DNA of 64,000 bases from Paucihalobacter sp036825875. GTDB taxonomy: Bacteria > Bacteroidota > Bacteroidia > Flavobacteriales > Flavobacteriaceae. The stretch lies in contig NZ_DAISXK010000012.1 of NCBI RefSeq assembly GCF_036825875.1, positions 1 to 64,000 of the forward strand, written 5' to 3'. This document shows positions 34,103-43,754 of this stretch, in pieces. The notes under the pieces were generated by a model. That model saw only the letters and a program-made list of their open reading frames with translations, was not told the DNA's origin and searched no databases. Both the position numbers and the translations under genes were made by a program. Position 1 is the stretch's first letter. The number at the start of each line of letters is the position of its first letter.

Positions 34103-35209
34103 CTAAATGTCTTTAAGCCACATCACTTTTCCTTGAATGTTCGCGGTGTGACTTCCAATGATAAAATTAACTTTTTTAGGCAGGATTTTAAAACAGGTCG
34201 TTCTTTTTATACGATTTTGAATGAATTGTTCAATTATAAATTTGAAAGACATCATATTAGCGTCGAAAATAACAGTAACGTTATTATCAATAGATGCATC
34301 CTTTTCAAGAAAATTAACAGTATTTATCCTAACTAATTGAGATTGTAGATAAGTAGACTTTCCATAAAACCAAATATTGGATGAACACTTGATTTTGGGT
34401 TCACCTGAGGATTTCGTGAAATAAGCTAACCTTATTCCAAAATAAACCAATAAATTAATCAGCATATTGCTTTTGTAGTGCTTTTGATAAAACAGTTTCA
34501 TAGCCCCAAAAAAACGTTTAGCATACAGTTGATCTTTTAGTGTACTTTCACCTTTAAAATGGATGACGGTAGTAGCGCCGTTATAGTAATTTTTAAATCC
34601 AAGTTTTGTGGCCCGGTACGACAAATCTATATCCTCACCGTACATAAAGAAGTCTTCGTCAAAACCATGTAGTTGATTGTATAAATTGCGCCTAAGTAAC
34701 ATAAATGCGCCTACTAAAATTTGCACTTCACCCGTTTCATTTTCTTCTATATGATTGGCATAATACGAATTTGAAAATCCTAATAATTTTTTTAAGGCAA
34801 CCACAGGCGTGGGAAGATTTCTTTTACTTTCCGGCAAAAAATGCCCAGTGCCATCAATTAATTTGCAACCAACAATTCCGAGATTAGCTTGTTGCTCAGC
34901 AAAAGCAATCAACTTTGTAAAAGTTTCTTCGGAAACTACTGTATCTGGATTTAAAATACAAACATACTCGCCTGTTGCATGCTGAACTCCGATGTTATTT
35001 CCCTTAGAAAAACCCACGTTTTCTGAGTTGGAGATAAGCTTAACATTCGGGAACTTGGCTTGAACCATATCACAACTGTCATCGGCTGAATTATTATCCA
35101 CTACAATAATCTCCGCATCAATGTTTTCGATGGCTTGCTCAACACTTTGCAAGCACAACTCTAAAAAGTAGCGCACGTTATAATTAAGAATAATTACAGA
35201 TAGTTTCAA
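34103..35209 (-). CDS. family 2 glycosyltransferase
   Basis: A 368-residue GT-A fold glycosyltransferase. Seen: LSVIILNYNVRYFLELCLQS at the N-terminus, IIVVDNNSADDSCDMV, NVGFSKGNNIGVQHATGEYV, the LNPDT box, and the acceptor-site motif FMYGEDIDLSYRATKLGF. A hydrophobic segment near 255-270 and a basic C-terminal 100 residues suggest peripheral membrane association. It probably adds a sugar to a surface glycan; donor and acceptor are unknown. Ten bases after recR. Confidence 0.9.
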   Translation of the reverse strand: MKLSVIILNYNVRYFLELCLQSVEQAIENIDAEIIVVDNNSADDSCDMVQAKFPNVKLISNSENVGFSKGNNIGVQHATGEYVCILNPDTVVSEETFTKLIAFAEQQANLGIVGCKLIDGTGHFLPESKRNLPTPVVALKKLLGFSNSYYANHIEENETGEVQILVGAFMLLRRNLYNQLHGFDEDFFMYGEDIDLSYRATKLGFKNYYNGATTVIHFKGESTLKDQLYAKRFFGAMKLFYQKHYKSNMLINLLVYFGIRLAYFTKSSGEPKIKCSSNIWFYGKSTYLQSQLVRINTVNFLEKDASIDNNVTVIFDANMMSFKFIIEQFIQNRIKRTTCFKILPKKVNFIIGSHTANIQGKVMWLKDI

Positions 35210-35219
35210 GCCAATTAGT

Positions 35220-35837
35220 TTAGTATTTTAGAGAATTTTCAAAAGGAATTCTATTTTGAATGCTTCTGCTTAAAGTCACCTCATCGGCGTATTCTAGTTC
35301 ATTTCCAACTGCTATACCTCTAGCGATGGTTGAAGTTTTGATATTGACGTCCGATAAGTGCTTAAAAATATAAAAATTGGTAGTATCGCCTTCCATTGTG
35401 GCACTCAAAGCAAAAATCAGCTCGTTCACCTGACCAGCTTTCACTCGGGTAATTAGACTTTGGATGTTTAATTCGTTGGGACCAACGCCATCCATAGGAG
35501 AAATTTTTCCACCTAAAACATGATACAAACCTTTATAGCTAGCTGTGTTTTCTATAGCCAAAACATCCCGAATATCTTCTACCACGCAAATAATGCTGTC
35601 ATCTCTTTTTGGGTTTTGGCAAATGTCACATAAATCTGAGTCGCTGATATTGTGACACTTTTGGCAAAATTTAATTTGCGATCGTACATCGCTTAGAGCT
35701 TGAGTTAACTGATTGGTTTGACTTGCCGGTTGCCTGAGTAAATGCAGTACAAAACGCAATGCTGTGCGTTTACCGACCCCTGGTAATTGCGACATTTGAT
35801 CGACTGCATTTTGTAATAATTTTGAAGAAAATTCCAT
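35220..35837 (-). CDS. recR: recombination protein RecR
   Basis: A 205-residue RecR. The N-terminal helix-hairpin-helix is QMSQLPGVGKRTALRFVLHL, the zinc finger CQKCHNISDSDLCDIC (two CxxC), then the Toprim part IICVVEDIRDVLAIENT and the Walker-like ending. It works with RecO and RecF (recF is at 18365) in gap repair. Followed by the glycosyltransferase gene. Confidence 0.96.
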   Translation of the reverse strand: MEFSSKLLQNAVDQMSQLPGVGKRTALRFVLHLLRQPASQTNQLTQALSDVRSQIKFCQKCHNISDSDLCDICQNPKRDDSIICVVEDIRDVLAIENTASYKGLYHVLGGKISPMDGVGPNELNIQSLITRVKAGQVNELIFALSATMEGDTTNFYIFKHLSDVNIKTSTIARGIAVGNELEYADEVTLSRSIQNRIPFENSLKY

Positions 35838-35873
35838 AGAACGAAATTAATGTATTTTACTGAAATGCAATAA

Positions 35874-35910
35874 AAAACTGCCCTTTGAAAAAATCAAATA
35901 AGGCAGTTTT
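35874..35910 (-). terminator. terminator after the T9SS propeller gene
   Basis: A nine-pair stem AAAACTGCC / GGCAGTTTT (35874-35882 and 35902-35910) with a loop that can add a TTTGA/TCAAA stem. On the minus strand it ends in a U run 20 bases after the stop of the gene at 35930. Confidence 0.78.
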
Positions 35911-35929
35911 AATACCATTCTGTAATTAT

Positions 35930-38437
35930 TTACTGTTTAATCAGTTTTTTGGTTATTTCTCCATTTTCATTGTTGATCCTAACAAAATACATACCCACTG
36001 AGTATTGAGAAATATCAATTTTGTATGGCTGATTCAAGATAACTCCCCTGGCAAAATAAATTATTTTACCTTCAGTATTGAATAATCTTATATCAACATT
36101 TTCGGGTTTATTCCATGATAAAAATACTTCGTTTGAGGCTGTATTGGGGTACATCTGAAGGTTTTCAAAAACAACTTTATCATTACTCAAAGTTGAACTA
36201 TAAGTATCGGAAACCCAAAGTCCGCGACCATAGGTAGCAGCATATAATTTATTTTCAGAGAAGTTGATTTCTAATTCACTTATTTGAACATTAGGCAGAT
36301 TATTACTATAAGGCAACCAGCTGTTGTTAGTTGTATTATCTATATAATAAACTCCATAGTTCATACCTAAATAAAGACCTTGATCATCATTATTATCCCA
36401 TGCCAAATCTTGAGGTGGAAAATTAGGAAGATCAAATCTTATCGATGTCCAGCTAATACCCGAATTCGTACTAACATAAACCTTTTGAGCATCGTTAACG
36501 GCGATAGCCACCTTTTCAGGATTTGTTGGATGTACCGCAATGGCATTAATATTTACCCCAAATGATGTTGGTGACTGAAACCAATTAACACCGCCATTTA
36601 TGCTCGCATGAAAAGTGTTATTAACCGCCATATAGATATGATTATTATTTGAAGGCGCAAATTTTAAGTGATTGATAGGTGTTCCATAATTGGGAGAAAT
36701 AGACGTCCAATTTTGCCCGTCGTCTTCCGATCTATACAATTCATCATAGGCGACATAAATTACATTAGGAACTTGTGGATCTTGTTCAAATGGCGTTATC
36801 CAATTCCATGGACTGTTGCCACCTTTTCCATCGGGACTCGGGACATTAGAAGCATTATTACCAGTATTAGTACCTTTATACAATACCCCAAACTGAGAAG
36901 TTCCGTACAAAATTGTAGGATCATTTTTATCAACAAAACCTTCCATACCGTCAGCGCCTAGCCAATCATTCCAAATTCCAGAAGTGTCAAAAACGGAAGA
37001 GCCATTATCTTGTGAACCGCCCGTTATAACGACCGGTATGGTTTGACTTACGCCAATTTTATAAAACTGTCTAATACCCATTCCAGTAGTTAAATCGGTA
37101 TAATATTCATCGGTAACCACTTGAGGATCCTCAGCTACAAAAATTCCGCCGTCGGTACCCACATATAGCTTGCCATTAACATAATCCATAATGTCAACAT
37201 CGGCGTGGCAATAACCTATATTCGCTGCTGCTGCATTTTGTGGCACCCATTGAGAAGTAATGTTAAAAGAAGTACCCCCATCTACTGAATGCCACGTATT
37301 AATACCTGCAATATGTACCTCGTTTACATTGTTTGGATTTACAACAATATCCATATCTCTCGGCGCTTGCCCGAGGTCGTCATCTGCGGTAGAACTGTAA
37401 CCGAAATAATTTTTGTTATCGTGGTTTAATTCCGTAAATAAAAGACCACTCGATGTTGACTTGTACAAAGCATTAAACAATCCATTTTGAGCTTCGATTA
37501 CATAAACAACTTCTGGATTGTTTGCGGAAACGCCAATCATTTTAGGACCCGATGATGTTATTGTGGGTGATTGAGAAAAAGTAATACCGCCATCCTCCGA
37601 TCTATAAAAATTATTTCCAGAGGCATATATAATATTGGAGTTGCCTGGTTTAAACTCAAAGTCAAAACCTTGAGTTGCATTTGTTGCAATGCGAGTCCAA
37701 TTCAGACCACCATTTGTGGATTTATAAAGTCCTCCACTTTGAACCGAACAGTACATTTTTGAGGTATTATTTGGGTCTATCAATATTTTATTGACAATAC
37801 CATTTCCAGTGTCTGCCAAAAAATCCCACGTAGCGCCTGCATTAGAGGATTTAAATATCACACCGCTACTTGAACCCCAATAATAAACGTTTGAATTGCC
37901 AGGTTCCATTGATAAAGCAAAAACATTCAACGTTGATAAATCGTCTGTTAAAACCGTCCAACTCTGGCCACCATCTAAAGTTTTCCATACACCACCAGTT
38001 TCAGCTCCTGCTATAATATGATTCGTATTATTGGGATCGATAGCCATAGCGGTTATTCTGCCAACTCCAGGATTCCATCCCGTTGTTTGATTCCAATAAG
38101 TAGGTCCGAGCTCTTGCCAAGTTCCCGTAGTACTTCTTGCTGAGAAACCAAAATTCTTATTTACATAATTGTTGTAGTTCTGTAATTCGTTATAATAAAA
38201 ATCCGCAGTTTTTAAATTACCATTTTCATCCATAGATCTTAATGCTTGGTATTCCCATCGTTTGTAGGCCTTAAAACCGGTGCCTCGACCATAACCCTTT
38301 GTCTCAAAATAGGCAGTTGCTGCTTCTTGAATTTCTTGAACTGTATAAGAACCGTCTGCTATCATTTCTTGATAAGTTTGGGAATACGACATAGCAAAAG
38401 TCACAACAAGACTAATCAGTAAGTAGAATTTTTTCAT
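35930..38437 (-). CDS. secreted sortilin/BNR-type beta-propeller with T9SS sorting domain
   Basis: An 835-residue exported protein. Signal peptide MKKFYLLISLVVTFAMSYSQ; then about ten repeats of the kind GGVWKTLDGGQSW, GGLYKSTNGGLNW and LYRSEDDGQNW with Asp-box-like SxDxGxxW turns, i.e. a VPS10/sortilin or photosystem-II-stability-type double propeller; then a C-terminal T9SS type A sorting domain of about 75 residues (LQMYPNTASNEVFLSW ... GMYFVRINNENG ... KKLIKQ). It is secreted through the type IX system and probably attached to or released from the surface. A protein- or glycan-binding or glycosidase role is possible, not shown. Consensus promoter at 38531-38560 and terminator at 35874. 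Confidence 0.88.
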   Translation of the reverse strand: MKKFYLLISLVVTFAMSYSQTYQEMIADGSYTVQEIQEAATAYFETKGYGRGTGFKAYKRWEYQALRSMDENGNLKTADFYYNELQNYNNYVNKNFGFSARSTTGTWQELGPTYWNQTTGWNPGVGRITAMAIDPNNTNHIIAGAETGGVWKTLDGGQSWTVLTDDLSTLNVFALSMEPGNSNVYYWGSSSGVIFKSSNAGATWDFLADTGNGIVNKILIDPNNTSKMYCSVQSGGLYKSTNGGLNWTRIATNATQGFDFEFKPGNSNIIYASGNNFYRSEDGGITFSQSPTITSSGPKMIGVSANNPEVVYVIEAQNGLFNALYKSTSSGLLFTELNHDNKNYFGYSSTADDDLGQAPRDMDIVVNPNNVNEVHIAGINTWHSVDGGTSFNITSQWVPQNAAAANIGYCHADVDIMDYVNGKLYVGTDGGIFVAEDPQVVTDEYYTDLTTGMGIRQFYKIGVSQTIPVVITGGSQDNGSSVFDTSGIWNDWLGADGMEGFVDKNDPTILYGTSQFGVLYKGTNTGNNASNVPSPDGKGGNSPWNWITPFEQDPQVPNVIYVAYDELYRSEDDGQNWTSISPNYGTPINHLKFAPSNNNHIYMAVNNTFHASINGGVNWFQSPTSFGVNINAIAVHPTNPEKVAIAVNDAQKVYVSTNSGISWTSIRFDLPNFPPQDLAWDNNDDQGLYLGMNYGVYYIDNTTNNSWLPYSNNLPNVQISELEINFSENKLYAATYGRGLWVSDTYSSTLSNDKVVFENLQMYPNTASNEVFLSWNKPENVDIRLFNTEGKIIYFARGVILNQPYKIDISQYSVGMYFVRINNENGEITKKLIKQ

Positions 38438-38530
38438 AAGAAATATTAAAAATAAGCTAATTAAATTTATCGAAAATAACCACAGCTGCGATTTCCTTTA
38501 ATTTGCTTAATATTGTTGTACAATTTGTCT

Positions 38531-38560
38531 CAAAAATAGAAGAAATTTTCTTTATCTCAA
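38531..38560 (-). promoter_or_regulatory. promoter of the T9SS propeller gene, Bacteroidetes type
   Basis: On the minus strand TTG (38558-38560), 19 bases, then TATTTTTG (38531-38538), a full match to TTG-N19-TAnnTTTG. The start would fall near 38523, leaving a leader of about 85 bases. Confidence 0.65.
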
Positions 38561-38576
38561 TTATTTACGTAAAAAC

Positions 38577-40022
38577 ATGTCGCCAAGTTTTATAATTTTA
38601 CTTATTGCATCTTATTTTGGTTTACTTATTTTAATTTCCCTATTTACAGGAAAATCAAATGGTAATGACACTTTTTTTAAAGCCAATAAACAATCACCAT
38701 GGTATGTAGTGGCCTTTGGTATGATTGGTGCATCGCTTTCTGGTGTAACCTTTATTTCTGTTCCTGGTTGGATTGAGGCATCGCAGTTTAGCTATATGCA
38801 AGTGGTACTAGGCTATATTGTAGGTTATCTGGTAATAGGCACGGTGCTACTTCCCTTGTATTACCGCATGAATTTAACATCTATCTACACTTATTTAGAA
38901 TCGCGTTTCGGAAACTATTCCTACAAAACAGGCGCTTCCTTTTTTCTTTTGTCCAGAGTAGTTGGAGCTAGTTTTAGATTGTATTTGGTAGCTGGAGTAT
39001 TACAAATTATTCTATTCGATGAAATAGGTATTGAATTTTGGCAAACAGTAACCATTACTGTTGCATTAATATGGCTGTATACTTTTAAGTCTGGTATTAA
39101 AACCATTGTTTGGACCGATACATTTCAAACCTTGTTTATGTTGATTGCAGTTGGCGTTACGATATATTTTGTGAGTGAAGATTTGGGAATTAGCGGCGGT
39201 AATTTGGTGGGTTATGTTCTAGATCATGATTTGTCTAAAACTTTCTTTTTCGAAGATTTTAAATCTGATAATTACTTCTGGAAGCAATTTATTTCAGGGG
39301 CCTTTATTGCCATTGTTATGACAGGATTGGATCAAGATATGATGCAGAAAAATCTCACTTGTCGAAACCTAAAAGACGCTCAAAAAAATATGTTTTGGTT
39401 TACGATTGTGCTCACGGTGGTGAACTTTGTTTTTTTAAGTCTTGGGTTGCTTTTAACTGTTTACGCGTCGCAAAACGGCATTGATGCTCATAAGGATGAT
39501 TTATTTCCATTACTAGCGAAAAATCACTTGGGGATTGGGGTTTTTGTATTCTTTTTAATCGGACTCATCGCAGCGGCCTACAGTAGTGCCGATAGTGCAT
39601 TAACTTCCCTTACCACATCTTTTAGTATTGACATTCTAGATATTGAAAAAAAATACGACAAATTTAAACAAGTACGTGTAAGAAAGCAAATTCATATTCT
39701 GATTTCCTTGGTGCTTATTTTAGTAATTATCACCTTCAAATATCTCATTAAAGATGAAAGCGTAATTGCTAAACTATTTGTTTTTGCAGGCTACACCTAT
39801 GGTCCCTTACTCGGCCTTTATGCTTTTGGGCTATTTACCAAGTGGCAACTTAAAGATAAATTGGTGCCACTAATTGCCATTTTATCGCCAATCCTATCTT
39901 ATTTTATTAGCTTTTATAGCTCAAAATGGTTTGAATTTGAATTTGGATTTTTCATCCTTATACTGAACGGATTACTCACCTTTTTAGGACTTTTAATACT
40001 GATTAGTCCCCAAAAGCACTAA
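38577..40022 (+). CDS. sodium:solute symporter (SSS family)
   Basis: A 481-residue membrane transporter with about 13 hydrophobic segments. Landmarks: GMIGASLSGVTFISVPGW near residues 48-65, YYRMNLTSIYTYLESRFG, SRVVGASFRLYL, FKSGIKTIVWTDTFQTLFM, TGLDQDMMQKNLTCRN, and the signature LIGLIAAAYSSADSALTSLT. The family couples sodium to uptake of sugars, amino acids, carboxylates or sialic acid; the cargo is not deducible. It converges with the CoA-binding gene, overlapping it by 30 bases. Confidence 0.9.
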   Translation: MSPSFIILLIASYFGLLILISLFTGKSNGNDTFFKANKQSPWYVVAFGMIGASLSGVTFISVPGWIEASQFSYMQVVLGYIVGYLVIGTVLLPLYYRMNLTSIYTYLESRFGNYSYKTGASFFLLSRVVGASFRLYLVAGVLQIILFDEIGIEFWQTVTITVALIWLYTFKSGIKTIVWTDTFQTLFMLIAVGVTIYFVSEDLGISGGNLVGYVLDHDLSKTFFFEDFKSDNYFWKQFISGAFIAIVMTGLDQDMMQKNLTCRNLKDAQKNMFWFTIVLTVVNFVFLSLGLLLTVYASQNGIDAHKDDLFPLLAKNHLGIGVFVFFLIGLIAAAYSSADSALTSLTTSFSIDILDIEKKYDKFKQVRVRKQIHILISLVLILVIITFKYLIKDESVIAKLFVFAGYTYGPLLGLYAFGLFTKWQLKDKLVPLIAILSPILSYFISFYSSKWFEFEFGFFILILNGLLTFLGLLILISPQKH

Positions 40023-40355
40023 GGTACAAGCAACTTCAGATTCTATATCGTTAGCTTTCAGAATTTTATAAAAATCCGGATTTTCAGTTCCAGGATTAAA
40101 TATCACACGACGTGGCTGTAGTCCAATAATATAGTTATAATATTCTGGTTGATTTTTAGCACCCAAATATAAAGTTACCGTATCTATACTATCATAATCT
40201 ATAGGTTCAGTGTCTATAGACACATCAATAACTTTACCCTTTTTTAATCCGAATGCTTTTACATCCACTTGAGCATTCCGCAACTTTTTTATAGCCATAT
40301 TAGAATAGCGACTTGGGTTGGTTGAAGCACCCATAACTAATGTTGTTTTGTTCAT
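39993..40355 (-). CDS. CoA-binding domain protein
   Basis: A 120-residue single-domain protein with a Rossmann CoA-binding fold. Seen: TLVMGASTNPSRYSNMAI at the N-terminus, where GASxxPxxxS binds the pyrophosphate, then IDTVTLYLGAKNQPEYYNYI and RVIFNPGTENPDFYK. It belongs to the stand-alone CoA-binding family (YccU-like); partner and role unknown. The 3' end overlaps the symporter gene by 30 bases on the other strand. A -7 box (TATTTTTG, 40397-40404 minus) lies upstream. The 226 bases from 40356 to the fabH terminator hold no gene that I can see, only an AAGTTTAAACTT palindrome (40517-40528). Confidence 0.85.
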   Translation of the reverse strand: MNKTTLVMGASTNPSRYSNMAIKKLRNAQVDVKAFGLKKGKVIDVSIDTEPIDYDSIDTVTLYLGAKNQPEYYNYIIGLQPRRVIFNPGTENPDFYKILKANDIESEVACTLVLLGTNQY

Positions 40356-40581
40356 TAAATTTTTCTTTAATTTAAAAGAGTTATAAACATAAGATTCAAA
40401 AATAACAATCTCACAGCCTACTTTATTGGATTTTTAAAGCTAAACTGTTAATTACGAGTTAAAATTACAATCTCATGTAATAAAGTTACAAGTTCTACGT
40501 CTTAATAAATAAGTTTAAGTTTAAACTTTTTAAGCAAGATGTTTAAATAGTTTAGTGTTAGTTTAAGTTGGTTAATAGCTG

Positions 40582-40614
40582 AAAAAGCCGGAGTTTTAAT
40601 AATTCCGGCTTTTT
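40582..40614 (-). terminator. Rho-independent terminator after fabH
   Basis: An 11-pair stem AAAAAGCCGGA / TCCGGCTTTTT (40582-40592 and 40604-40614) with an 11-base loop, two bases beyond the fabH stop on the minus strand, followed by U. Confidence 0.88.
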
Positions 40615-40616
40615 TA

Positions 40617-41627
40617 TTACCATTTTATAATAACGCTTCCCCAAGTAAAGCCGCTACCAAAAGCGGCTAACACCACGGTATCTCCGGATTTTATCTTGCC
40701 CTGTTCCCAAGCCTCGGTTAAGGCAATTGGAATTGAAGCTGCGGTTGTATTACCGTATTTCATTATATTATTAAAAACCTGGTCGTCATTCAACTTGAAT
40801 TTTCTTTGAACAAATTGCGAAATACGCAAATTGGCCTGATGTGGAATGAGCATATCAATATCCTGTGGACCTAAATTATTTTTCTCCAAACCTTCCATAA
40901 TTACTTCACTAAAACGAACCACCGCATTTTTAAACACGAATTGACCGTTCATATATGGATAATAACTTTCGTCATCTGGATTATTTTCAGCCAAAATATC
41001 AGTTACCCAACGCGTTCCCATTCCAGGTGCTTTAACAACCAATTCTTCGGCAAACTCACCTTGGGAATGTAAATGGGTCGATAAAATACCTTTGGTTGTA
41101 TCTACTTCTCTCGAGAGTACTGCTGCTCCTGCACCATCACCAAAAATAACCGAAACACCTCTACCTCTGGTAGATTTATCTAATCCAAGAGAGTGCAATT
41201 CACTACCAATTACTAACACGTTTTTGTACATGCCAGTTTTAATAAAATTATCAGCCACTGAAATGGCATATACAAAACCTGAACACTGATTTCTTATATC
41301 AATAGCGCCTACTGTTTTTATATCTAAATCGTGTTGTACTTGTACGCCTGGTCCGGGAAAATAATAATCGGGACTTAAGGTTGCAAACACTATAAAATCA
41401 ATATCATCTTTACTGATGCCGGCACGCTCAATCGCAATTTTGGCAGCCTTAACTCCCATAGATGCAGTCGTGTCTCCAGAGTTTTCTTTAATCCAACGTC
41501 GTTCTTTGATCCCAGTACGCTCTTGAATCCATTCGTCATTGGTATCCATTAATTTTGATAAGTCTTCATTTGTAACCACATTATCAGGCACGTAGTATCC
41601 TAATCCTGTTATTTTAGAATTGTACAT
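40617..41627 (-). CDS. fabH: 3-oxoacyl-ACP synthase III
   Basis: A 336-residue thiolase-fold condensing enzyme that starts fatty acid synthesis from acyl-CoA and malonyl-ACP. The triad is present: Cys in IRNQCSGFVYAIS, His in IPHQANLRI, Asn in KYGNTTAASIP. Also TGIKERRWI and GDGAGAAVLS. It stands alone, not next to plsX-rpmF, so it may be the second FabH that many Flavobacteriia carry, possibly with different primer preference (branched or other acyl-CoA). It is divergent from htpG across a 218-base spacer with palindromes. Confidence 0.9.
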   Translation of the reverse strand: MYNSKITGLGYYVPDNVVTNEDLSKLMDTNDEWIQERTGIKERRWIKENSGDTTASMGVKAAKIAIERAGISKDDIDFIVFATLSPDYYFPGPGVQVQHDLDIKTVGAIDIRNQCSGFVYAISVADNFIKTGMYKNVLVIGSELHSLGLDKSTRGRGVSVIFGDGAGAAVLSREVDTTKGILSTHLHSQGEFAEELVVKAPGMGTRWVTDILAENNPDDESYYPYMNGQFVFKNAVVRFSEVIMEGLEKNNLGPQDIDMLIPHQANLRISQFVQRKFKLNDDQVFNNIMKYGNTTAASIPIALTEAWEQGKIKSGDTVVLAAFGSGFTWGSVIIKW

Positions 41628-41695
41628 TGTAAGTTTTTTAAGTATTGCAATTTAACCATTTAACTATATACAATATTTCAATTAAAATCGCATTC

Positions 41696-41760
41696 GTTAT
41701 GCATGCATAACATCTTCAAGCTAACCTATGAAGTGTCAGTTTGTCACAATTACTATTGTG
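41696..41760. promoter_or_regulatory. palindromes and TGTCA repeats between fabH and htpG
   Basis: Three elements in the divergent spacer. 41696-41711 is the perfect 16-base palindrome GTTATGCATGCATAAC. Two direct TGTCA repeats lie eight bases apart (41734-41738, 41742-41746). CACAAT-TACT-ATTGTG (41745-41760) is a six-base inverted repeat. A possible promoter for htpG (TTG at 41742, then 18 bases, then a TATTTTAT/ATTTG -7-like region near 41762) overlaps the last two. The arrangement suggests regulation of the heat-shock gene htpG and perhaps fabH; the factor is unknown. Confidence 0.45.
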
Positions 41761-41845
41761 GTATTTTATTTGCCTAAGTTATTTGGCTGACTTAAATGAA
41801 AAAAAACAGCATAATTTCTTACAAACATCATAAAACAAAATAATC

Positions 41846-43729
41846 ATGACAAAAGGAACCATTAATGTATCAGTAGAAAACATTTTTCCGCTAATTAAAA
41901 AATTCCTCTACAGCGACCACGAGATTTTTCTAAGAGAATTGGTGAGTAACGCCACCGATGCTACTCTAAAACTGAAACACCTTACCAACATTGGTGAAGC
42001 TAAAGTAGAATACGGCAGTCCGAAAATTGAAATCAAAGTTGACAAAGACAACAAAAAAATTCACGTAATCGACCAAGGTTTAGGTATGACAACCGAAGAG
42101 GTGCAAAAGTACATCAACGAAGTTGCTTTTTCTGGCGCAGAAGAATTTATCGATAAATACAAAGACAAGGTAGATGATCCAGGAATTATTGGTCATTTTG
42201 GTCTTGGTTTTTACTCAGCCTTTATGGTAGCAGAAAAGGTTGAAATTATTACCAAATCTTACAAAGACGAACCTGCAGCACATTGGATTTGCGACGGTTC
42301 GCCTAACTTTACCATAGAACCTTCAGATAAAACTGAAAGAGGTACAGAAATCATTCTTCATATTGCTGAAGATTCTACCGAATTTCTTGAAGATTCACGC
42401 ATTAGAACGCTTTTGTTGAAATACAACAAGTTTATGCCAATTCCAATTAAATTCGGAACCAAAGAAGAAACTTTACCGCTACCTGAAGATGCTAAAAAAG
42501 ATGCCAAACCAGAGAAAGTAAGGGTTGATAATATCATTAACAATCCAAACCCTGCTTGGACTAAACAACCAACAGATTTAAAAGATGAAGACTACAAATC
42601 TTTTTATCGTGAGTTGTATCCAATGCAGTTCGAAGAACCTTTATTCAACATTCATTTAAATGTTGACTATCCGTTTAATCTTACCGGAATTTTGTATTTC
42701 CCTAAGATGACGAATGATTTAAATATTCAAAAGGATAAAATTCAACTGTACCAAAATCAGGTTTTTGTAACCGACAATGTTGAAGGTATTGTGCCCGAAT
42801 TTTTAACCATGTTACGCGGTGTTATTGATTCACCGGACATTCCATTGAACGTTTCGCGTTCCTATCTACAAGCTGATAGTAGTGTTAAAAAAATAGCGTC
42901 TTATATCACCAGAAAAGTAGCGGATAAACTAAAATCACTCTTTACTGAGAACCGCGAAGATTTTGAGAAAAAATGGAATGATATTAAAGTAGTGATCGAA
43001 TATGGGATGCTTTCTGAAGAAAAATTCTTCGAAAAAGCTGAGGCCTTTGCCTTATATCCGACGGTTGACGGCAGCTACTTCACTTACGAAGAACTCTTCA
43101 ATAAAATAAAAGCCAAACAAACCGATAAGGATGATAAATTGGTGATTCTATATGCTTCAAACACCGATGCACAACACAGCTACATTGAAGCAGCAAAAGA
43201 TAAAGGTTATGAAGTATTGTTACTAGATTCTCCTATTGTGAGCCATTTAATGCAAAAACTGGAAACCAGTAAAGAAAATGTAAGTTTTGCACGTGTTGAT
43301 GCCGATCATATTGATAATCTTATCAAAAAAGATGACACCAAAATTTCAAAACTTTCAGATGAAGAAAAAGCCACTTTAGACGAATTGTTAAAAGAAACCA
43401 TTCCTTCTGAAAAATTCATGGTGCAATTAGAACCGATGGATAGCAATGCCGCACCATTTATCATTACCCAACCAGAATTTATGCGCCGTATGAAAGAGAT
43501 GCAAGCCACTGGTGGCGGTATGTTTGGTATGGGTAATATGCCAGAAATGTACAATTTGGTGGTCAATACCAACTCAGCACTTGTTGGCGAAATTCTCAAT
43601 ACCAAAACCAAAAAGAAACAAGAGCGCTTAATTAGTCAAAGTTTAGATTTGGCCAGATTGTCGCAAGGATTATTGAAAGGTAAAGAACTCTCCGATTTTA
43701 TAAAACGCAGTTACGAGATGATTAAATAA
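41846..43729 (+). CDS. htpG: molecular chaperone HtpG (Hsp90)
   Basis: A 627-residue Hsp90. The GHKL N-domain has FLRELVSNATDATLKLKHL, IDQGLGMT, GHFGLGFYSAFMVA and the middle domain has YFPKMTNDLNI, VSRSYLQADSSVKKI; a C-terminal dimerisation domain follows, with a Met/Gly-rich stretch (GGGMFGMGNMPEMYN). Normal length. ATP-dependent chaperone of the cytosol, usually heat-inducible. The upstream region holds palindromes and TGTCA repeats; a terminator follows 25 bases after the stop. Confidence 0.96.
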   Translation: MTKGTINVSVENIFPLIKKFLYSDHEIFLRELVSNATDATLKLKHLTNIGEAKVEYGSPKIEIKVDKDNKKIHVIDQGLGMTTEEVQKYINEVAFSGAEEFIDKYKDKVDDPGIIGHFGLGFYSAFMVAEKVEIITKSYKDEPAAHWICDGSPNFTIEPSDKTERGTEIILHIAEDSTEFLEDSRIRTLLLKYNKFMPIPIKFGTKEETLPLPEDAKKDAKPEKVRVDNIINNPNPAWTKQPTDLKDEDYKSFYRELYPMQFEEPLFNIHLNVDYPFNLTGILYFPKMTNDLNIQKDKIQLYQNQVFVTDNVEGIVPEFLTMLRGVIDSPDIPLNVSRSYLQADSSVKKIASYITRKVADKLKSLFTENREDFEKKWNDIKVVIEYGMLSEEKFFEKAEAFALYPTVDGSYFTYEELFNKIKAKQTDKDDKLVILYASNTDAQHSYIEAAKDKGYEVLLLDSPIVSHLMQKLETSKENVSFARVDADHIDNLIKKDDTKISKLSDEEKATLDELLKETIPSEKFMVQLEPMDSNAAPFIITQPEFMRRMKEMQATGGGMFGMGNMPEMYNLVVNTNSALVGEILNTKTKKKQERLISQSLDLARLSQGLLKGKELSDFIKRSYEMIK

Positions 43730-43754
43730 GTAATAGAAATTCTCATAAATATCA

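Noticed and set aside
35930..38437. Plus-strand ORFs of 60-97 codons inside the T9SS propeller gene
   Set aside because: They follow the repeats of the real gene on the other strand and show no family features.
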